This document shows, one piece after another, positions 40,289 to 47,011 of a stretch of DNA of 47,011 bases. The position numbers and the translations under genes were made by a program. The stretch's first letter is position 1; every line of letters begins with the position of its first letter. The notes under the pieces are model-generated. The model made no database searches and was not told the DNA's origin. It was given only the letters and a program-made list of their open reading frames with translations. The stretch comes from Bacillota bacterium (GTDB taxonomy: Bacteria; Bacillota; Clostridia; Christensenellales; Aristaeellaceae), in assembly GCA_023425025.1 (NCBI GenBank), contig JAFADG010000033.1, positions 1 through 47,011 of the forward strand. The letters are read 5' to 3'.

Positions 40289-42140
40289 GGAAAAAAAGCC
40301 TCGTTTTATGGATCATGTAAAATGGACGCTGCAAGGCTTTCGCGTGATGATGCGCCTGTCGCCGTCGTATTTGTGGGTGCTGCTCGGACAGTCGTTTATC
40401 ACGGCGTTTGTACCGATGACGCAGCTTTTCTTTTCCGCGCGCATTCTCAATGAGCTGGCGGGAAACCGGGATGTCGCCGTCATTGCCGGCTATGCCGCTT
40501 TAACCGTGCTGCTGGGCTTCACTTTTTCGGCGCTGAAATCGCTGCTCACGCGGGAGGTGGATTTGTCCACCTTCTGGTTCGCTTATGCCGACATGCTGGG
40601 CATGGAGGCGGAGCAGTTCGCAAAAATGGACTTCCCTCACACGGAAAACAGTGAGATTTCTGAAAAACTGGCCATCATGGATACGAAGGCGCGCGGGAAC
40701 GGACTGGGTCTGATGAACCTGTACTGGATGTCGCAATCGGTGTCTGTCGGCCTGTTTTCGTTGATTTTCTCCGGCGTGCTGCTGGCGGGCATGTTTCACA
40801 GCAACACGGTGTATGAGCGTACCTTTGCCACCACGCATTTTGCCGCGCTGCTGCTGGCAGCGCTGGTAGCCGTAATGCTTGCGCTGAATATCCTGTTCCG
40901 GCGAAAAGAAAAGAAAATACTGGATGAGGTGTTCGCGGAAAACACAAAGTCCAACACCGCCGCCTCATATTACAATGATTATTTGAAAGCCGGCCAGGCC
41001 GCCAAGGACATCCGCCTGTACCAGCAGGGCAGCATGCTGGAGCATATTTTTTCTTACAGCTACAACGTGAAAAGCTGGCTGCGCTTTTTCTTTTTTGAAG
41101 GCCGCCTCGGCGGCTTTTCCGCCGCGGGTATGGCCGTGGTGGGCGGCGCGGTTTACCTGCTCATCGGGCTGCGGGCGCTGGCGGGAATGTACGCCGTAGG
41201 GTATGTCGTGCAATATGTCGGTGCGGTGACCGCGCTGGTGACAGCCGTGACAACGCTTTTTAATGATTTGGGACGTGCGTACAACAACGCCGCGTATATC
41301 AAACCGCTGCTGGACTATTTGAATCTGCCCGACGTACTGACCAAAGGAAGCAGGCCCATCCCTGACGATACGGAGTACCGTTTTGAGTTTCGCAACGTCA
41401 GCTTCCGCTATCCCGGCGCACAAACCTACGCGCTGAAAAATCTGAACATGACGCTTGACGCAAACCGGCGTCTGGCCGCTGTCGGGTTAAACGGCAGCGG
41501 CAAAACCACCATGATCAAGCTGCTCTGCCGCTTGTACGACCCTACGGAGGGCGAAATCCTACTCAACGGCGTGAACATACAGGAATATGACTTTCAGGCG
41601 TATCGCCGGTTGTTTTCCATCGTGTTTCAGGACTTCAAGCTCTTTCCGCTGACGATCGGCGCAAATGTCGCCATCTCCAATACGCCGGACAAAGAGAAAG
41701 TGCTGCGCTGCCTTCAGGACGCGGGCTTCGGCGAGCGCTTGGCTAAGCTTCCGCTGGGATTGGATACCATCCTTTACAAGGAATTTGACGAGGAGGGTGT
41801 GCAGCTCTCCGGCGGCGAAGCGCAAAAAATCGCGCTGGCGCGGGCGCTGTATAAAGACGCCGGTATCATTGTTTTGGATGAACCCACCGCGGCGCTGGAC
41901 CCCATCGCCGAGTTTGAGGTGTATTCCACCTTTGAGAAAACCATCGGCTCCAAAACGGCTGTCTTTATCTCCCACCGTCTGTCCTCCTGCCGGTTCTGCC
42001 ACGATATCGCCGTTTTTGACAGCGGGGAGCTCGTGCAGCACGGCAGCCATGATGATCTGCTTTCCAATGCCGACGGTCTTTATGCCGCCCTTTGGCATGC
42101 GCAGGCGCAGCATTATGTGGACGCGCAGCAAGGAGGCTAA
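40278..42140 (+). CDS. ABC exporter half-transporter, subunit 2
   Basis: 620 residues, ATG at 40278 after GGGGAGGGG, within the end of the first subunit gene. Six membrane segments, then a nucleotide-binding domain with Walker A GLNGSGKT (403-410), Q loop VFQDFKLFPLT, signature LSGGEAQKIALARAL, Walker B IIVLDE followed by PTAALDPI and ISHRLSSCRF. Similar in layout to the first subunit; the pair is presumably a heterodimeric efflux ABC transporter. Substrate unknown. No lantibiotic or other precursor peptide gene is seen beside it. The operon ends at a strong terminator. Confidence 0.92.
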   Translation: MENKEKKPRFMDHVKWTLQGFRVMMRLSPSYLWVLLGQSFITAFVPMTQLFFSARILNELAGNRDVAVIAGYAALTVLLGFTFSALKSLLTREVDLSTFWFAYADMLGMEAEQFAKMDFPHTENSEISEKLAIMDTKARGNGLGLMNLYWMSQSVSVGLFSLIFSGVLLAGMFHSNTVYERTFATTHFAALLLAALVAVMLALNILFRRKEKKILDEVFAENTKSNTAASYYNDYLKAGQAAKDIRLYQQGSMLEHIFSYSYNVKSWLRFFFFEGRLGGFSAAGMAVVGGAVYLLIGLRALAGMYAVGYVVQYVGAVTALVTAVTTLFNDLGRAYNNAAYIKPLLDYLNLPDVLTKGSRPIPDDTEYRFEFRNVSFRYPGAQTYALKNLNMTLDANRRLAAVGLNGSGKTTMIKLLCRLYDPTEGEILLNGVNIQEYDFQAYRRLFSIVFQDFKLFPLTIGANVAISNTPDKEKVLRCLQDAGFGERLAKLPLGLDTILYKEFDEEGVQLSGGEAQKIALARALYKDAGIIVLDEPTAALDPIAEFEVYSTFEKTIGSKTAVFISHRLSSCRFCHDIAVFDSGELVQHGSHDDLLSNADGLYAALWHAQAQHYVDAQQGG

Positions 42141-42158
42141 GGTATCCGCAAACGGCTA

Positions 42159-42197
42159 AGGGCGAGGTGTTTTTCACACCTCGCCCTCTTTGTTTTG
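42159..42197 (+). terminator. Strong terminator after the ABC exporter operon
   Basis: Twelve-base arms AGGGCGAGGTGT (42159-42170) and ACACCTCGCCCT (42176-42187) with a 5-base loop, followed by CTTTGTTTTG. Confidence 0.9.
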
Positions 42198-42308
42198 CTC
42201 TGCCGCCGGCTCAACTGCCAGCAATAAAAACCGGCGGACCGTTTGTCAGTTCGCTTCGCCCAACGCTGTAAGCGAAAGCTCTTTCTTCCACCAGCCGAAT
42301 TTTCGTGT

Positions 42309-42737
42309 TTATTGCTCGTTGAGCTTCCCGAATATCGCCCCTTCTATGGCGGCTATTTCATCCATGGGGATCGCTTTTCCATCGGTCATAATAACAATCC
42401 GTTTGTATTCGTCGATCTTTTTTACCGCACCGGCAGCAATAACATAAGACCCGCCGCTTTTCACCATATCTGGCTGAAAGTAGGTAATTGCGATTTCTGG
42501 CTGCTGGGCAATTCGCTCTGCTATGATTTGCAATCTATCGCTCAAAGCGTGCGTTGCATATTCGTCCAATTCCATTCTCTCGTCAGTCAATCTTGCTGTT
42601 TCTTTGATGGCGGCATCATAGCCGGTCAGCGCGGCGAACGGTAAAAACTGAGCCGCCCGGTCAATCGCCGTCATATGAGGACGCTTTATTGAGACATGGC
42701 GCGGCAGATTGATGATGTCGTCATATTCGCCTGTCAT
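42309..42737 (-). CDS. YolD-like protein
   Basis: 142 residues, ATG at 42737, overlapping the polymerase stop by four bases. The N-terminal stretch YDDIINLPRHVSIKRPHMTAIDRAAQFLPFAALTGYDAAI and the C-terminal TYFQPDMVKSGGSYVIAAGAVKKID define the YolD family, which accompanies Y-family polymerases of the UvrX/YqjW type in Firmicutes and phages and is thought to act with them. It is SOS-regulated here through the shared promoter. Confidence 0.9.
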   Translation of the reverse strand: MTGEYDDIINLPRHVSIKRPHMTAIDRAAQFLPFAALTGYDAAIKETARLTDERMELDEYATHALSDRLQIIAERIAQQPEIAITYFQPDMVKSGGSYVIAAGAVKKIDEYKRIVIMTDGKAIPMDEIAAIEGAIFGKLNEQ

Positions 42738-44257
42738 GCCTTATGCCCTCCAATCTGCCTGTTTCGATCAACGGTGGTCCCGCCATCCTCCAAATTCATG
42801 CCCTTGAGAATAGCGTTTCTTCCATGCCTCTTCTTTATTGACAGCATTGCCTCCTGCATCCGCTTTTCCCGTGCGAGGGCGGCTTCCTCGGCTTCCTTCT
42901 GCGCTTGGACAGCCGAGTAATCCGTGAAGAGATCAAGCTGTTCAAATTTGCCTGCCTTTTGAGCGGCCGCCTCGTCTATGACGCGGTTCGCCGCGATGTT
43001 GACCCGCCTGACCAAGAGATTTTTATCAACGATTCGCTCAAACAGCTCTGTCACGGCATCCAGCAGCATCTTTGCAGAGGAGGTCTGCCTTGCGAGGTTG
43101 ATCGTGCCATGCACTGATTTTGGTACGGCGCGTCCGTATTGATCCATGGTAACCTCCCCGCGATAGGCTTTTCTGATCATCGGGTCTGCCAGACTTTCAA
43201 CGTCGTACCCAACCGCCAAGGCGATCTGTCCGGTCACAAGCTTTTTATCTACGAGGTCAAGCGCCAGCAGGTCGGTCATTTCCCGCACGATCAGTTTCGC
43301 CTTATCAAACGTATAGGGGCTGTGCAGCACCTGTCCCGATCCGACGCTGCTTGTACTCGGCTTGTACGCCTTGATATCGGCCATTGTGCAGGGCTCCCAT
43401 CCCCACGCATGGTCGATCAGCAGCTCGGCGTTGATGCCGAACAGCTTGTATAGCAGATCCTCGTTGGGGAAATCGGCAGGTTTTCCAAGAGAGCAGCGCG
43501 CGATGTCTCCCATCGTAAAAAGACCGTGTTCCTCCAGCTTTTTCGCATATCCCCTGCCGACGCGCCAGAAGTCTGTCAGCGGCCGGTGTGACCACAGCAG
43601 GCGGCGATAGCTCATTTCGTCGAGTTCGGCAATCCGCAGGCCGTTCGCGTCAGCCGGGATGTGCTTTGCCTGGATGTCCATCGCGGCCTTGCAAAGGTAC
43701 AGGTTCGTGCCGATGCCCGCTGCCGCTGTAATACCGGTTGTCTCCAGTACGTCGAGGATCATTTTCGAGGCAAGCTCACGGGCTGAGAGCTTGTAGGTTT
43801 CCAGGTACGAGGTTGCATCCATGAGCACCTCGTCGATGGAGTAGACGTGTATGTCCTCCGGTGCGATGTACTTCAGATAGACATCGTAAATCCGGGTGCT
43901 GTACGCTATGTATAAAGCCATTCTTGGCCGCGCAACGATGTAGTCCAGCGAGAGGGCCGGAGAAGATTTCAATTCAATTTCGTTGAAGGAGGCGCCGGAA
44001 AAGGTGCGTCCCGGTGCTTTGCGCAGCCGCGCCGCGTTTGCCTCTTTGACTTTTTGCACGACCTCAAACAACCGCGCCCTGCCGGGGATACCATAAGCTT
44101 TGAGGGACGGAGTGACGGCGAGGCAGATGGTTTTCTCCGTGCGGCTGGCATCGGCGACGACAAGGTTGGTGGTCATCGGATCAAGCTGCCGCTCAACGCA
44201 TTCCACCGAGGCATAGAAGGATTTCAGGTCAATGGCGATATATGCTCTGTCCTTCAT
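42734..44257 (-). CDS. Y-family (UmuC/UvrX-like) translesion DNA polymerase
   Basis: 507 residues, ATG at 44257, with GGAG 7 bases ahead. Catalytic aspartates lie in AIDLKSFYASVE (D10) and VYSIDEVLMD (D142, with E143), and the little-finger region follows. The C-terminal part has a beta-clamp binding motif QLDLF at 440-444 and a basic tail, KKRHGRNAILKGMNLEDGG. Length and motifs match UvrX-type polymerases of Bacilli and Clostridia. It copies damaged DNA with reduced accuracy. Controlled by the SOS promoter and LexA box at 44415-44461. Coupled to YolD. Confidence 0.93.
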   Translation of the reverse strand: MKDRAYIAIDLKSFYASVECVERQLDPMTTNLVVADASRTEKTICLAVTPSLKAYGIPGRARLFEVVQKVKEANAARLRKAPGRTFSGASFNEIELKSSPALSLDYIVARPRMALYIAYSTRIYDVYLKYIAPEDIHVYSIDEVLMDATSYLETYKLSARELASKMILDVLETTGITAAAGIGTNLYLCKAAMDIQAKHIPADANGLRIAELDEMSYRRLLWSHRPLTDFWRVGRGYAKKLEEHGLFTMGDIARCSLGKPADFPNEDLLYKLFGINAELLIDHAWGWEPCTMADIKAYKPSTSSVGSGQVLHSPYTFDKAKLIVREMTDLLALDLVDKKLVTGQIALAVGYDVESLADPMIRKAYRGEVTMDQYGRAVPKSVHGTINLARQTSSAKMLLDAVTELFERIVDKNLLVRRVNIAANRVIDEAAAQKAGKFEQLDLFTDYSAVQAQKEAEEAALAREKRMQEAMLSIKKRHGRNAILKGMNLEDGGTTVDRNRQIGGHKA

Positions 44258-44285
44258 GATTCTTCTCCGGCCGCCTCCTTAAAAA

Positions 44286-44408
44286 TCATTCGCCCGTAAA
44301 CGTTAGATTTAGTCTGCCCCGCGGTCCGACGATATTTACGCCCAAAGCAGCTATGGGGAATTTGCGGCACAATTCTGCGCTTCCATAGCTCAGGACGCCG
44401 CTTTTCAT
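44286..44408 (-). CDS. Possible small ORF (40 residues) at the start of the SOS transcript
   Basis: An ATG about 18 bases after the predicted transcription start opens a 40-codon frame: MKSGVLSYGSAELCRKFPIA at the N-terminus and a final GRLNLTFTGE, ending 28 bases before the polymerase ATG. No ribosome site precedes it, so it would need leaderless-like initiation. Its codon use is ordinary. No family recognised. It may be no more than leader sequence. Confidence 0.35.
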   Translation of the reverse strand: MKSGVLSYGSAELCRKFPIAALGVNIVGPRGRLNLTFTGE

Positions 44409-44414
44409 GATGGA

Positions 44415-44461
44415 GAACATATGTTCGTTTACAGTATAGTCCGCATTTCTTTCGCTGTCAA
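44415..44461 (-). promoter_or_regulatory. SOS promoter with LexA box
   Basis: Minus-strand TTGACA (44456-44461), 17-base spacer, TATACT (44433-44438), then the palindrome GAACATATGTTC (44415-44426), which on this strand reads CGAACATATGTTCT. This is one base from the Firmicute LexA consensus CGAAC-N4-GTTCG. The box overlaps the transcription start. This is a textbook SOS control site for the polymerase operon. Confidence 0.88.
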
Positions 44462-44509
44462 CAGGGTTTTGGGTATTTATGATTTGGAATCCGAATCCCT
44501 AAAACGCAA

Positions 44510-44552
44510 AAGCGGCTGAAACCCCTTGGCCTGCAAGGACTTTCAGCCGCTT
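44510..44552. terminator. Terminator hairpin after the PNPOx-like gene
   Basis: Arms AAGCGGCTGAAA (44510-44521) and TTTCAGCCGCTT (44541-44552) pair perfectly. Read on the minus strand they are followed by TTGCGTTTT, ending the transcript of the PNPOx-like gene. Confidence 0.85.
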
Positions 44553-44564
44553 GTCCATAAAAGG

Positions 44565-44590
44565 AACCGCCCTGCCTGGGCGGTTTTGGT
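44565..44590. terminator. Second hairpin next to the dispersed repeat
   Basis: AACCGCCC (44565-44572) and GGGCGGTT (44578-44585) form an 8-bp stem with a 5-base loop, followed on the plus strand by TTGGTGG, the first bases of the dispersed repeat. Confidence 0.55.
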
Positions 44591-44636
44591 GGTCTGTTAC
44601 TTTCCTCGTACCAGGGATCCATTGATATGAACGATA
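44586..44636. repeat. Dispersed ~50-bp repeat, copy 1
   Basis: TTGGTGGTCTGTTACTTTCC, then TCG-T-ACCA, GGGATCC, ATTGATATGAACGAT. The same element, diverged at a handful of positions, recurs at 46180-46230. It lies directly after the stop codon of the PNPOx-like gene. Confidence 0.7.
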
Positions 44637-44642
44637 GGCCAC

Positions 44643-45113
44643 TCAATCTGCCGTCTTATTGATAAAATCAATCTCGTTTCTGATCCCTTTGTGGGCGTCA
44701 TTCCACAGGCCCTTTGTCAGGCGGATACGCAGCAGGCATGTATTGGGGTCTTCGTCATTGTTGGCCTCTTTATACCACGCGGCAAATATTGTGCGCAGCT
44801 TTGTCATCATTTCAACATTTTTCTCGTCACACACCCAGCCCAGGTTTTCACCGATTCCATCGGCCGTGAAGTTTTCGACGATGATGCAAATGGCGACTTC
44901 GGGGTTTTGGGCAATCTGGCGCATCTTGCCAGAGGTGGCGTAGGTGACGGTGTAGAAGGCGCCGTCCTCATAATAGGCGTCCACAAGGCGGGCGGCGGGG
45001 CGGCTTTTGCCATCGGCCCCCGGTTCCAGCGCGATGGTGGATAGAGAGATCAGGCCGTCCTTGTTGCCCAGTTTTTCGTCCAGCAGTTTCATGGCCTCGT
45101 CATACTTGCTCAT
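44643..45113 (-). CDS. Pyridoxamine-5'-phosphate-oxidase-like flavin-binding protein
   Basis: 156 residues from the ATG at 45113, which follows GGAGG by 7 bases; the ATG at 45119 is too close. The fold is a split beta barrel: YDEAMKLLDEKLGNKDGLISLST, RLVDAYYEDGAFYTVTYATSGKMRQIAQNPEVAICI and LLRIRLTKGLWND. Members bind FMN, F420 or heme, or act as general flavin-nucleotide-binding proteins, and the ligand cannot be told here. The gene is 20 bases after the AraC/GyrI-like regulator and probably co-transcribed with it. Confidence 0.88.
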   Translation of the reverse strand: MSKYDEAMKLLDEKLGNKDGLISLSTIALEPGADGKSRPAARLVDAYYEDGAFYTVTYATSGKMRQIAQNPEVAICIIVENFTADGIGENLGWVCDEKNVEMMTKLRTIFAAWYKEANNDEDPNTCLLRIRLTKGLWNDAHKGIRNEIDFINKTAD

Positions 45114-45133
45114 GGTCATTCCTCCGGTTCATA

Positions 45134-46045
45134 TTATTTTTCACGTTGTCTAAACGGGATCCACAATTCCATATAGGGGGTGTCAGATAAGTTGGGATAA
45201 TACACTTCGGGGAAAAACCCGTCCGCGATCAGACCATGCTGCTTAAGCCAAAACCGGGTAAATTTCATAGCCTTGCCCAGCGCACAAGGCGCCAACTGCG
45301 CAAAATCCTCCGCCTCAAACCCGCAGACAACGTATTCCCTTGCGGGCAGCTGCCAGCTTTCGTAAGGAGCGTTCTCCGCAACCTGTTCTACCTCCGCGCC
45401 GGCAAAGTAAGAGGTATGGCCTTCCGGCGCGTCGCCTTGAAAGCAGACGCCAATATGGCGCCCGCCGGGGATGCGCGCAATAGCTTGCTGAACACTGTAA
45501 AACTCCTTCCATATATCTTCTGCCGAGGAAACCCCCGGCCTTTCCCCAAGCATCTTGCCATACACAAAGGGAAAGAATCCCTTCTTGCCTGCGAAGCAGA
45601 TCGGTTTTTCAAGGGTCTTTCGGTTCATTTCCAGCACCAGCCCGTCGCTGATCAGCGGTACGCCCTCATCGACAATTACATAGTTCAGCAGCAGATTCGG
45701 CTTGTCAAAATGGTCCAAGGCGACAGGCTTGTCCCGGTATTGCGCCGGGGTGATTCCGTAGGTATCCTTGAACGCCCGGGTAAAGGTCTCATGGCTTCCA
45801 AAACCGTATTTCAGGGCAACATCCAGGATGCGGTTTTCTTTGTCACGCAGCATGTTGCAGGCCCTGGCCAGCTGGCGTACCTTGATGTATTCCCGTACCG
45901 GTTTCTTGACCAGCCGCGTGAACAAACGCTGATAATAAAACGGCGACAGCGAAGCGGTTTCCGCCAATCCTTCGATTGAAATCTCTGCGCCGATGTGTTC
46001 CTCTATGTGGTCCAGGGTTTTCTGTACAGCTTCCCAAGCATGCAT
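45134..46045 (-). CDS. AraC-family regulator with GyrI-like C-terminal domain
   Basis: 303 residues from the ATG at 46045, with AAAGAGGTG ahead. The N-terminal 110 residues carry the two helix-turn-helix units: ISIEGLAETASLSPFYYQRLFTRLVKKPVREYI and ILDVALKYGFGSHETFTRAFKDTYGITPAQYRD. The rest is a GyrI-like (Rob/SoxR effector-binding) domain, with IARIPGGRHIGVCF and FMELWIP-type elements (YMELWIPF). Such proteins bind small, often hydrophobic, drugs. It may regulate the PNPOx-like gene downstream. Confidence 0.9.
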   Translation of the reverse strand: MHAWEAVQKTLDHIEEHIGAEISIEGLAETASLSPFYYQRLFTRLVKKPVREYIKVRQLARACNMLRDKENRILDVALKYGFGSHETFTRAFKDTYGITPAQYRDKPVALDHFDKPNLLLNYVIVDEGVPLISDGLVLEMNRKTLEKPICFAGKKGFFPFVYGKMLGERPGVSSAEDIWKEFYSVQQAIARIPGGRHIGVCFQGDAPEGHTSYFAGAEVEQVAENAPYESWQLPAREYVVCGFEAEDFAQLAPCALGKAMKFTRFWLKQHGLIADGFFPEVYYPNLSDTPYMELWIPFRQREK

Positions 46046-46067
46046 GCAGCGCACCTCTTTCGTAGAC

Positions 46068-46076
46068 AGTATACCA
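46068..46076 (-). promoter_or_regulatory. Extended -10 promoter of the AraC/GyrI-like gene
   Basis: TGG followed by TATACT (46068-46076 read on the minus strand) is a good extended -10, with no clear -35. It lies about 22 bases upstream of the ATG. Confidence 0.45.
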
Positions 46077-46179
46077 TATAGGCGCGGCAAGCGCTTGATT
46101 GTGTCTGCCCTTTTTTATCCATGGCGCATTGTGACACAAAAAAATGAACGCAACCTTTTCTGATTGAGTTCAGCAGGGC

Positions 46180-46230
46180 TTGGTGGTCTGTTACTTTCCT
46201 CGGACCAATGACCCCATCGATGTGAACGAT
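46180..46230. repeat. Dispersed ~50-bp repeat, copy 2
   Basis: TTGGTGGTCTGTTACTTTCC, then TCG-G-ACCA, ATGACCC, CATCGATGTGAACGAT. Compared with copy 1, the first half is nearly identical and the second half more varied. It lies about 110 bases upstream of the AraC/GyrI-like promoter. Confidence 0.7.
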
Positions 46231-46252
46231 GTGCTCTGCCATATTGGTCCGT

Positions 46253-46531
46253 TTACATATATGGGTCGCGTTTGGCCAGATGAGGTTTTTTATACTCCCG
46301 CCAGCCATCAACCACGGTATAAACCGTAACAATCATTTTTCCGCCATCCGCCTTATAAAACACCAAATGCTTTTCGATAATCAAAACACGATACCTTTTT
46401 TTTTAAATGCTGTATCTTGGATAACCGCCCATATGCGGCGACATTTCCAACTGCATGACGGCATATTTATCAACATGAACATTCTCATGTCTTGCATCGA
46501 TATTCTCGATGTACTTCTCTGCAATTGCCCA
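46253..46531 (-). pseudogene. Gene relic: Y1-type transposase fragment joined to RelE/ParE-like toxin end
   Basis: On the minus strand from 46531 the frame reads AIAEKYIENIDARHENVHVDKYAVM, which matches the region ahead of the PNHVH motif in REP-associated tyrosine transposases, then stops at a TAA (46403-46405) within a run of nine A. Past the stop, in the same frame, it reads RYRVLIIEKHLVFYKADGG and TVVDGWREYKK to 46253, typical of the C-terminal end of RelE/ParE toxins. No start or complete domain is present. The interval 46532-46621 shows nothing further. Confidence 0.5.
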
Positions 46532-46621
46532 TCTTCACCAACAGGGACATAGGGCGATGTAGGCATCGCCCCCTACGGATGACACACGACAAATTCCTGC
46601 TTGTCGTTTTCTCTAATCATA

Positions 46622-46864
46622 TTACATATAATTCAAAATAGCAATGTTGGACGATACGCCACAACCCCGACTGACCGCAGTAAATAAATAAAACCCCACG
46701 CCGCAACCATCATATCGGACATGGGATTTCTTCTTGCGGTTATAGAGCTTTTTGCTTTCAACCTTTTTTGTCACTGGGGAGAATGCCCACGTGGTACGCT
46801 GCTCATGATCGAGCTTGCTTCGAGCTTTCTTACCCATTTTCTCCTTGGGGATGAATTTCGCCAT
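46622..46864 (-). CDS. Small basic protein, conserved in Firmicutes, function unknown
   Basis: 80 residues from the ATG at 46864 (GGATG just ahead). The first part, MAKFIPKEKMGKKARSKLDH, then TTWAFSPVTKKVESKKLYNRKKK, is a compact lysine- and arginine-rich family that I recall from many clostridial genomes, without an assigned role. The last 25 residues (GFYLFTAVSRGCG...) look different and may be extra read-through. It could bind nucleic acid because of its charge. It lies between the gene relic and the row of palindromes. Confidence 0.7.
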   Translation of the reverse strand: MAKFIPKEKMGKKARSKLDHEQRTTWAFSPVTKKVESKKLYNRKKKSHVRYDGCGVGFYLFTAVSRGCGVSSNIAILNYM

Positions 46865-46893
46865 GGGATCACATCCTTTTTCACACAATCAAA

Positions 46894-47011
46894 ACCACCG
46901 GCTTAGCCGGTGGTATGCACCGCGCCTTCAAGGCGAATTTACTAGCCGCGTCTCAAGACGCATTGAACCATCTATCAACTGCATTTCATGCCCCACCGCT
47001 CGTAAACGAGC
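46894..47011 (-). mobile_element. Row of four short palindromes, possible IS200/IS605-type element end
   Basis: Four stems follow one another: ACCACCGGC-TTA-GCCGGTGGT (46894-46914), CGCCTT-C-AAGGCG (46923-46935), GCGTCT-CA-AGACGC (46948-46961), GCTCGT-AA-ACGAGC (46998-47011, at the window edge). The first, read on the minus strand, is followed by TTTTGATTG. Subterminal palindromes of this kind bound IS200/IS605 elements and fold in the RNA that guides TnpB. No tnpA or tnpB is inside the window, so this would be the outer end of an element continuing to the right. An ordinary terminator array is the alternative. Confidence 0.45.

Noticed and set aside
38399..42140. Lantibiotic or other peptide biosynthesis cluster around the ABC exporter pair
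   Set aside because: No precursor peptide, modification enzyme or immunity gene is seen on either side. The pair stands alone between a MFS gene and a terminator.
46003..46332. Minus-strand ORF extending the AraC/GyrI-like gene region, passing through the dispersed repeat
   Set aside because: The text IVHIDG...RKVTDHQ comes from the dispersed repeat, which in its other copy has a different frame, so it is not a conserved protein.
46229..46552. Plus-strand 107-residue ORF at the relic zone
   Set aside because: It is opposite the transposase/toxin relic, has no ribosome site, and its hydrophobic text comes from the antisense of AT-rich sequence.

Overview
The window looks like chromosomal DNA of a low-branching Gram-positive anaerobe of the class Clostridia (Firmicutes). 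The evidence is consensus sigma-A promoters, strong AGGAGG-type ribosome binding sites with frequent TTG and GTG starts, a Firmicute-type LexA box, a PT-rich SH3b surface protein, WG repeats, a LarA homologue, YolD plus a UvrX-type polymerase, and van-type glycopeptide resistance genes. The base composition is moderately GC-rich, with AT-richer patches such as vanZ. I cannot name a genus. No rRNA, tRNA or CRISPR array was found.

Left part (1-16.1 kb): housekeeping and accessory genes. In order these are a secreted protein, a thioredoxin-reductase-like flavoprotein without a normal NADPH site, a divergent LarA-type racemase, a helical-bundle protein, an unrecognised protein, a 760-residue secreted protein with six SH3b repeats, a DUF503 protein, a methyltransferase and a DUF1801 protein. 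They are followed by a beta-rich unknown, a secreted WG-repeat protein, a heparinase II/III-like enzyme, a formate/nitrite-type channel and a Nudix hydrolase. The Nudix gene is preceded by a structured leader with a terminator and a competing antiterminator, so it is a candidate riboswitch or attenuator.

Middle (16.4-28.4 kb): a terpenoid-cyclase-fold protein, then a two-component system (BceRS-like) feeding an ABC transporter of the FtsX/MacB permease type, with a shared operator motif at identical spacing in both promoters, then an ECF sigma factor. An MFS/AraC pair and a VOC-fold protein face the other way. A second MFS pump (Mef-like) has a possible 10-codon leader peptide upstream. A nitroreductase closes the section.

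Centre of interest (28.4-35.2 kb): a complete D-Ala-D-Lac type glycopeptide-resistance cluster. vanZ and vanW are on the minus strand. Divergent from them is a tightly packed plus-strand set vanH, a vanA/B-like ligase, vanY and vanX, followed by vanR and vanS on their own consensus promoter. All catalytic residues are intact. The gene order (Z W | H-ligase-Y-X-R-S, regulators last) differs from the VanA, VanB, VanD, VanF and VanM orders I know. The right edge of the cluster abuts a broken PhoH/PIN-domain gene, which suggests insertion or deletion.

Right part (35.6-47 kb): a methyltransferase, an MFS transporter, a heterodimeric ABC exporter pair, an SOS-regulated YolD/Y-family polymerase operon (consensus promoter plus LexA box, with a possible 40-residue ORF first), an AraC/GyrI-like regulator with a flavin-binding PNPOx-like protein, a two-copy 50-bp dispersed repeat, gene relics, a small basic protein and a row of short palindromes at the edge that resembles the end of an IS200/IS605-type element.
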